A stretch of DNA of 7,757 nt from Patescibacteria group bacterium (GTDB lineage: Bacteria; Patescibacteriota; Microgenomatia; UBA12405; JAHJSD01), in assembly GCA_018830585.1 (NCBI GenBank), contig JAHJSD010000066.1, forward strand, positions 1 to 7,757, in the 5' to 3' direction. The notes under the pieces were generated by a model, which saw only the letters and a list, made by a program, of their open reading frames with translations, was not told the origin of the DNA and ran no database searches. Below, piece by piece: positions 4,518 through 7,757 of this stretch (its first letter is position 1; each line of letters opens with the position of its first letter). The position numbers were made by a program, and so were the translations under genes.

Positions 4518-5375
4518 ATGCAAAAACAAAACAGAATTTTGATAGTCGGCGCTGGAGAGTTGGGAACAGCTTTAGGCCAAATTTTAGCAAAAAGTTTAGA
4601 AAACCAAGTTTCCTTTTGGGATAAAGACGAAACAAGGGTGGAAAACTGGCGGCCGCTTAAGAAGGCGGTCGCCGGTAAAGAGATTATTTTTTTGGCTATT
4701 CCTACCCAGGCGGTAGCCGAGGTTTTGCCGGGGATTCCTCGTTCGGCAATGCCGATAATTTTAAGCAAGGGTTTGAGTGAAGAAGGAGAAACGGCCTGGG
4801 AAATAGCCCGCGAGGTACTTTCCGCCAATTTGGCGTTGATCTCCGGCCCGATGATTGCCGGGGAGCTTTCCAGAGGGGAGAACACCGCCGCTCTGATCAG
4901 CGGCAGCGCAGATACGGTGAACAAGGCAGTTTCCCTTTTTCAAAATACTAATCTTTCTTTGCAATTTTTTGACGATTTGATCGGTCTTTCCTGGTGCGGC
5001 CCTTTGAAAAATATTTACGCAATTGTTTTGGGGGTGGCCGAGGGGGAGAATAAAGGTAATAATTATAAAGGCGTTTTGATTCAAAAAGCGGTTTCCGAAA
5101 TGGCCGGTATTATCGAGTTTTTCGGCGGGTGGAAGGAGACGGCCTTTACTATTGCCGGAATCGGCGACCTGGTTGCTACCGGGTATAGTTCCCATTCGGC
5201 CAACTTTCAGCTGGGAATCAGCTTGGTAGCAGGAAGCGGCTGGCGGAAACCCACCGAAGGGGTTAGCGCCGCTTTGGGGCTGAAAAGACGGTTAGGCGAT
5301 CAGCTGGCCAATTGGCCGCTGCTCTCGTCGATAACGGAAAGATTGGTCAATACGACCAATCTTTCTAATTTTTAG
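4518..5375 (+). CDS. gpsA: Glycerol-3-phosphate dehydrogenase-like protein (GpsA family)
   Basis: GpsA makes sn-glycerol 3-phosphate from dihydroxyacetone phosphate with NAD(P)H, feeding phospholipid synthesis. Family motifs appear in order: GAGELGTALG (11-20, Rossmann loop), LSKGL (82-86), GPMIAGEL (110-117), GPLKNIYAIVLG (161-172, catalytic Lys K164 and N165), AGIGDLVATG (213-222), SSHSAN (224-229) and PTEGVSAA (245-252). Two oddities stand out. The conserved Arg of the S-R-N motif (R269 in human GPD1) is Ala (A228), and at 285 aa the protein is about 40-50 shorter than usual, mostly at the C-terminus. The start at 4518 is fixed by an in-frame TGA at 4509-4511. No Shine-Dalgarno is visible. 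The gene stands alone between repeats. The family is certain; the exact substrate is less so because of the missing Arg. Confidence 0.88.
   Translation: MQKQNRILIVGAGELGTALGQILAKSLENQVSFWDKDETRVENWRPLKKAVAGKEIIFLAIPTQAVAEVLPGIPRSAMPIILSKGLSEEGETAWEIAREVLSANLALISGPMIAGELSRGENTAALISGSADTVNKAVSLFQNTNLSLQFFDDLIGLSWCGPLKNIYAIVLGVAEGENKGNNYKGVLIQKAVSEMAGIIEFFGGWKETAFTIAGIGDLVATGYSSHSANFQLGISLVAGSGWRKPTEGVSAALGLKRRLGDQLANWPLLSSITERLVNTTNLSNF
5338..5373 (+). terminator. Intrinsic terminator inside the 3' end of gpsA
   Basis: AAAGATTGGTC (5338-5348) pairs over 11 bp with GACCAATCTTT (5354-5364) around an AATAC loop, followed by CTAATTTTT. The structure overlaps the last dozen codons of gpsA and its T-run ends in the stop codon. 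The terminator is thus embedded in coding sequence, consistent with gpsA being a single-gene transcript. Confidence 0.65.
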
Positions 5376-5387
5376 CCGTTGGCAGTT

Positions 5388-5430
5388 ACCCCAGCACCAG
5401 TCCCGACGTTACCTCGGGACAGTGCGGGGT
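5388..5430. repeat. Nested GC-rich hairpin after gpsA
   Basis: ACCCC (5388-5392) pairs with GGGGT (5426-5430), GCA (5394-5396) with TGC (5423-5425), and TCCCGA (5401-5406) with TCGGGA (5414-5419) around CGTTACC. Part of it, TCCCGACGTTAC, is also found at about 127-138, so it belongs to the dispersed repeats. The rest of the gap up to 5540 has a GTACC/GGTAC-rich stretch related to 186-265 and no gene. Confidence 0.55.
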
Positions 5431-5558
5431 TTCCATATTACCATTTGGTACGTGGCGAGCCCTGTACTAGACGGTACGGGGCGAGTATCCTTTGGAAGAA
5501 GGAGTCCTTGGTTTTTTAATCTGGGGAGGATTCAATTTTTTAAAAAAAAGGAGGATTA

Positions 5559-5870
5559 ATGAAGCTACTTGTTATCACTGTTCTCGGTTTAAGCGTTTGG
5601 TTTGGTTACCGTTTTTTTAAAAAGTGGGGAGCCGAACAGATTCCCAAAATAACTAAGTTGGAGGAATCAAGGAAACAAAGCGGTGGTCTTGTTTTGAAAG
5701 GGCTGCTTAAAAGCGACGATGACAACCATTATTCCCTGGTTGCCGAAAACGGCACTTCCAGCTTGCAGAGCCGCTCGATTGACCTGAGCGAATATATTGA
5801 TCAGGAAGTCGAAGTGGCCGGGGTCTTTTCGGGTGCTATCTTTTATGTTGATCAAATTCAAAAGGAGTGA
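5559..5870 (+). CDS. Small membrane-anchored OB-fold-like protein
   Basis: I do not recognise a named family. The 103-aa product starts with a hydrophobic segment, about residues 3-17 (LLVITVLGLSVWFGY), followed by Lys and Arg. This looks like a single N-terminal membrane anchor or uncleaved signal. Residues about 43-100 look like a small beta-barrel of OB type: LVLKGLL, YSLVAENG, SIDLSEYIDQEVEVAGVFSG, IFYVDQIQK. The DLSEY-I-x-x-EVEVAGV pattern is typical of short bacterial OB-fold domains. AGGAGG (5549-5554) lies four bases before the ATG, the strongest ribosome binding site in the window. The rpsB promoter overlaps its last codons, so it is probably transcribed separately from rpsB. Its role is unknown. 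Confidence 0.8.
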   Translation: MKLLVITVLGLSVWFGYRFFKKWGAEQIPKITKLEESRKQSGGLVLKGLLKSDDDNHYSLVAENGTSSLQSRSIDLSEYIDQEVEVAGVFSGAIFYVDQIQKE

Positions 5871-5876
5871 TATAAT
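5848..5876 (+). promoter_or_regulatory. Near-consensus promoter for the rpsB leader
   Basis: TTGATC (5848-5853, -35, 4/6) is followed after exactly 17 bp by a perfect TATAAT (5871-5876). An upstream TG at 5868-5869 makes it an extended -10 as well. It lies across the stop of the preceding gene (TGA 5868-5870) and predicts a start near 5883, leaving a leader of about 224 nt before rpsB. This is the best promoter in the window. Confidence 0.8.
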
Positions 5877-5911
5877 CGCTTCATTATTACGCACATCCGG
5901 CTTTCATCCTG

Positions 5912-5943
5912 ATTGTTTCTTTATATAAAAAAACAATTTTTAT
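5912..5943 (+). ncRNA. AT-rich hairpin early in the rpsB leader
   Basis: ATTGTTT (5912-5918) pairs with AAACAAT (5931-5937), and TTTAT (5920-5924) with ATAAA (5925-5929), with one C/A mismatch. TTTTTAT follows. It could act as a weak terminator or attenuator about 30 nt after the predicted start. An alternative stem TATAAAAA/TTTTTATA competes with it. The low GC content makes efficient termination doubtful. Confidence 0.4.
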
Positions 5944-5950
5944 ACGTGAA

Positions 5951-6093
5951 CCAAGAAAGCCATAGTTCGTCCGTGGATGAATTGGCTTTCTGGTACAGTA
6001 TGTTCGCCCCATTGGGGCGTTTGGATGGCGCCACGGGTTTTACCCGGGGGCTCCATCTGTTGGCCGGATGGAGGGACCCGCCGCTAATCCGGC
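5951..6093 (+). ncRNA. Candidate structured rpsB leader RNA
   Basis: Four helices can be drawn by eye. (A) 5951-5962 with 5983-5993 (AAGAAAGCCA/TGGCTTTCT core, one bulged A), extended inward by 5965-5971/5976-5982. (B) CGCCCC 6005-6010 with GGGGCG 6014-6019. (C) GATGG 6024-6028 with CCATC 6053-6057, enclosing CGGG/CCCG 6034-6037/6043-6046. (D) GCCGGAT 6063-6069 with ATCCGGC 6087-6093. CTCCATC (6051-6057) can instead pair with GATGGAG (6067-6073), excluding C and D. Long leaders before rpsB are known sites of autoregulation by protein S2 in other bacteria; whether this is homologous I cannot tell. Confidence 0.6.
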
Positions 6094-6106
6094 GAGGTTA
6101 AAAAGG

Positions 6107-6943
6107 ATGAATAAAAAAATTCAAAAGTCCCTGAATGAATTGCCGGGCAATTCAACGGGGCAAGCAAAATCCAAAGTTCAAAATAAGAAGATCGAAGAGA
6201 AGGTAAAATCGAAGGTCAAGAAAGACAAGACAGAGAAGAGAGTAAAAACGGCTTCTAAAAAAGCTTCGGTTAAGGAAATTTCCCTGAGGGGTTTGCTTGA
6301 GGCAGGTTGCCATTTTGGCCACAAAAAGTCAAAAACACATCCAAAGGTAAAACCCTATATTTATACCGTCAGAGACGGGATTGTTATTTTTGATCTGGCC
6401 AAGACCAGGGATTGTCTTGCGCAGGCAAAGACTTTTCTTTCCGAGTTGGTTAAAAAGGACGGAAAAATCGTTTTTGTGGCCACTAAACGGCAGGCAAAGG
6501 AAGTGGTTCGGGAAGAAGCAAAAAGAGTGGGTATGCCTTATGTGGTCAGCCGATGGATCGGCGGAACGATTACCAATTGGGATGAGATTAAGAAAAACAA
6601 TATTGACGAGTTAAATAGGTTAAAAAAAGACTGGGAAGAGGGTAAATTTAAAAAGAGACCAAAAAAGGAACAATCGGTAATTAAAGGAGAGATATCCAGA
6701 CTGGAAAGATTGGTCGGGGGCATCTCCGGGCTGGATAAACTTTTTGACGCTATCTTTGTCGTTGATGTTAAAGCGGAAAAAACGGCAGTTAAAGAAGCGC
6801 GGACCAGGGGAATTCCTATTATCGCCATTATTGACAGCAACTGTGATCCTAATTCGGTAGATTATCCGATTTGCGCCAACGATGACGCCGCCAAGAGTAT
6901 TCAATTTTTAGTTGACGAGTTAGGGAAGGCAATAAAGCGCTAG
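6107..6943 (+). CDS. rpsB: 30S ribosomal protein S2 with Lys-rich N-terminal extension
   Basis: S2 is a late-assembling small-subunit protein near the S1 site on the 30S back. The S2 domain starts near residue 56 and shows the expected blocks: LLEAGCHFGHKKSKTHPKVK (63-82), VATKRQAKEVV (124-134), RWIGGTITNW (149-158), LERLVGGI (199-206), FVVDVKAEKTAVKEA (217-231) and IDSNCDPNSVDYPICANDDA (242-261). Residues 1-55 are an extra, Lys/Ser/Thr-rich, probably disordered tail absent from E. coli S2. The ATG at 6107 is chosen because GAGG (6094-6097) is nine bases upstream, just after leader helix D; an in-frame ATG at 6068 lies inside that helix. The protein is 278 aa and ends inside a hairpin. tsf follows after 504 bp. 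Confidence 0.97.
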   Translation: MNKKIQKSLNELPGNSTGQAKSKVQNKKIEEKVKSKVKKDKTEKRVKTASKKASVKEISLRGLLEAGCHFGHKKSKTHPKVKPYIYTVRDGIVIFDLAKTRDCLAQAKTFLSELVKKDGKIVFVATKRQAKEVVREEAKRVGMPYVVSRWIGGTITNWDEIKKNNIDELNRLKKDWEEGKFKKRPKKEQSVIKGEISRLERLVGGISGLDKLFDAIFVVDVKAEKTAVKEARTRGIPIIAIIDSNCDPNSVDYPICANDDAAKSIQFLVDELGKAIKR

Positions 6944-6953
6944 GCGCTTTATT
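6931..6953 (+). terminator. Hairpin with the rpsB stop codon in its loop
   Basis: AATAAAGCGC (6931-6940) and GCGCTTTATT (6944-6953) form a perfect 10-bp stem whose three-base loop is the TAG stop codon. The descending arm is T-rich and is followed by TAAT, but there is no long U-tract. It may be a weak terminator that sets the rpsB:tsf ratio, or a 3' end stabiliser. Its right arm falls partly within the 77-bp repeat, whose second copy (7360) lacks the left arm. Confidence 0.5.
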
Positions 6954-7022
6954 TAATCACCTGCCTGCCGGCTTGCCCGCCGGTAGGAGGGCAGGCAGGT
7001 TTAACATTAAACATTAAGCATT
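6946..7022 (+). repeat. 77-bp direct repeat, copy 1
   Basis: All 77 bases recur without a mismatch at 7360-7436, 414 bp downstream. The repeat contains TTTATTTAATC, a split CCTGCCTGCC...GGCAGGCAGG palindrome (6960-6969/6990-6999) whose centre is interrupted by 20 nt, and then two ACATTAA units plus GCATT. Copy 1 directly follows the rpsB stop. Confidence 0.9.
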
Positions 7023-7033
7023 TTTTATGAAGC

Positions 7034-7194
7034 GTCATCCTGAGGAATTCTGATGACGAAGGATCCCCTTGTGAGGGCAAGTTGCTATAACAGGGGGATT
7101 CTTCCCCGCCAGCAACTGCGTAGCTTTGGGCGGGTCAGAATGACGGGAAGCGAGGATTCTTCCCCGTTCGACAAAGCCTCAGGGTCAGAATGAC
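7034..7194 (+). repeat. GTCATCCTGAG repeat unit plus an extra partial right end
   Basis: A complete unit runs from GTCATCCTGAG (7034) to GTCAGAATGAC (ending 7144), with GAAGGATCCCCTT and GGGGGATTCTTC inside. A second right-end fragment, GAGGATTCTTCCCC to GTCAGAATGAC, follows to about 7193, and a more decayed one (GGGGGATTCTTCTC) starts near 7204. The region lies wholly between the two 77-bp repeats. No coding frame is credible. Confidence 0.7.
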
Positions 7195-7248
7195 GAAGAG
7201 AGAGGGGGATTCTTCTCTTGACGTAACATTGAGGTCAAGATGAAGATT

Positions 7249-7289
7249 CACCCCCGGGGTGGGTGAAATCTGCAGACACCCCGGGGATG
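7249..7289 (-). repeat. CACCCC/GGGGTG palindrome pair without the 20-bp insert
   Basis: On the minus strand this reads CATCCCCGGGGTGTCTGCAG, then ATTTCACC and CACCCCGGGGGTG. It is the inverted and uninterrupted counterpart of 57-114, and supplies the empty-site version for the palindrome at 75-94. A 9-bp tandem AAACACTAT (7313-7321, 7322-7330) follows. Confidence 0.7.
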
Positions 7290-7359
7290 TTGACTCTTAA
7301 CCGTTGAAGATTAAACACTATAAACACTATAAAGAGAGATGAGCGATAGGAGAATGAGT

Positions 7360-7436
7360 GCTTTATTTAATCACCTGCCTGCCGGCTTGCCCGCCGGTAG
7401 GAGGGCAGGCAGGTTTAACATTAAACATTAAGCATT
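7360..7436 (+). repeat. 77-bp direct repeat, copy 2
   Basis: This copy is identical to 6946-7022. It ends 11 bp before the tsf ATG, completing a third ACATTAA-like unit (GCATTAA) that copy 1 lacks. Copy 1 abuts the rpsB hairpin and copy 2 abuts tsf, so the simplest ancestral state is one copy forming the whole rpsB-tsf spacer. Confidence 0.9.
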
Positions 7437-7447
7437 AAATACCTAAG

Positions 7448-7757
7448 ATGGATAGCAGAAAAATAATTGAGTTAGTGAAGCAATTGAGAGAGGAAACCGG
7501 GGCCGGGGTGATGGAATGTAAGAAAGCTTTGGAACGTTCCGGAGGCGACCTGGCCAAGGCGAAGAAAGAAATCGAGAAGATGGGCTTTGCCAAGGCGGCC
7601 AAGAAAGCAAACCGGGAAACCAGCCAGGGATATGTTGCCACTTATACTCATTCTAACGGTAAAACCGGTGTTATTGTTGAGATTTTGTCTGAAAGCGATT
7701 TTGTCGCCAAAAATGAGCAGTTCAGACTTTTTACTAAAAACCTTTGTCTTCAGATTA
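7448..7757 (+). CDS. tsf: Elongation factor Ts, N-terminal part (runs off the window)
   Basis: EF-Ts is the nucleotide exchange factor that recycles EF-Tu-GDP. The 103 visible codons open with the family's UBA-like domain: IIELVKQLREETGAG (6-20), VMECKKAL (21-28), GGDLAKAKKEIEKMGFAKAAKKA (32-54), then the start of the core with GYVATYTHSNGKTGVIVEI (61-79) and SDFVAKN (83-89). D84-F85 correspond to the TDFV residues that contact EF-Tu, with Ser in place of Thr. No Shine-Dalgarno is visible before the ATG; the upstream bases are the AT-rich end of the 77-bp repeat. The gene is truncated only by the window edge. It is paired with rpsB as in most bacteria, but 504 bp away. Confidence 0.95.
   Translation, partial: MDSRKIIELVKQLREETGAGVMECKKALERSGGDLAKAKKEIEKMGFAKAAKKANRETSQGYVATYTHSNGKTGVIVEILSESDFVAKNEQFRLFTKNLCLQI

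Noticed and set aside
4156..4924. Minus-strand ORFs of 159 and 165 codons over the repeat unit and gpsA
   Set aside because: They are antisense to the clearly homologous gpsA or consist of repeat sequence; no recognisable domain.
4761..5195. Minus-strand ORF of 144 codons inside gpsA
   Set aside because: It is a shadow of gpsA, which has family motifs through the whole stretch.
5913..6101. 62-codon plus-strand ORF in the rpsB leader
   Set aside because: Its DNA is explained by RNA inverted repeats. It has no ribosome binding site at its start, and its sequence resembles no protein; a leader peptide role cannot be excluded but has no support.
6538..6904. Minus-strand ORFs of 94 and 100 codons inside rpsB
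   Set aside because: They are antisense shadows of a certain ribosomal protein gene.
7435..7641. Minus-strand ORF of 68 codons over the tsf start
   Set aside because: It is antisense to tsf, whose EF-Ts motifs are clear on the plus strand.

Overview
The window looks like a chromosomal segment of a Candidate Phyla Radiation (Patescibacteria) bacterium. This is inferred from short streamlined genes, a minimal dTMP pathway built on ThyX, AT-rich micro-repeats between genes, and many CCTGCCTGCCGGCAGGCAGG palindromes and GTCATCCTGAG-type repeats. The exact lineage cannot be read from the sequence. Three genes (dcd, thyX and the 103-aa membrane protein) end in TGA, so UGA is a stop here. This argues against the UGA=Gly lineages (Gracilibacteria, Absconditabacteria).

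Layout. Positions 1-870 hold no credible gene; they are packed with nested palindromic repeats. Positions 910-3881 form a thymidylate cluster in pathway order: dcd (dCTP to dUMP, possibly bifunctional), thyX (flavin-dependent dUMP to dTMP), a translationally coupled Cys-rich 65-aa ORF, and a two-domain thymidylate kinase with a degenerate deoxyribosyltransferase-like N-terminal domain. Positions 3882-4517 are again repeats. An isolated, short and slightly divergent gpsA follows (4518-5375), with a terminator inside its last codons. Next is a small membrane-anchored OB-fold-like protein (5559-5870). A near-consensus promoter lies over the end of that gene and starts a roughly 220-nt structured leader upstream of rpsB (6107-6943). 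The start of tsf (EF-Ts) runs off the right edge (7448 onward).

Functional logic. The left cluster makes dTTP precursors. The right cluster is the usual rpsB-tsf translation pair. Here the two genes are separated by a repeat-laden 504-bp insertion bounded by two identical 77-bp direct repeats.

Most notable points: (1) a 20-bp perfect palindrome that appears cleanly inserted at two sites whose uninterrupted versions are also present in this window; (2) a candidate rpsB leader RNA with mutually exclusive helices; (3) the 77-bp direct repeats that split rpsB-tsf; (4) the fused, probably non-catalytic N-terminal domain on Tmk; (5) the Cys-rich ORF coupled to thyX. No CRISPR array, tRNA, rRNA, transposase or defence gene was found.
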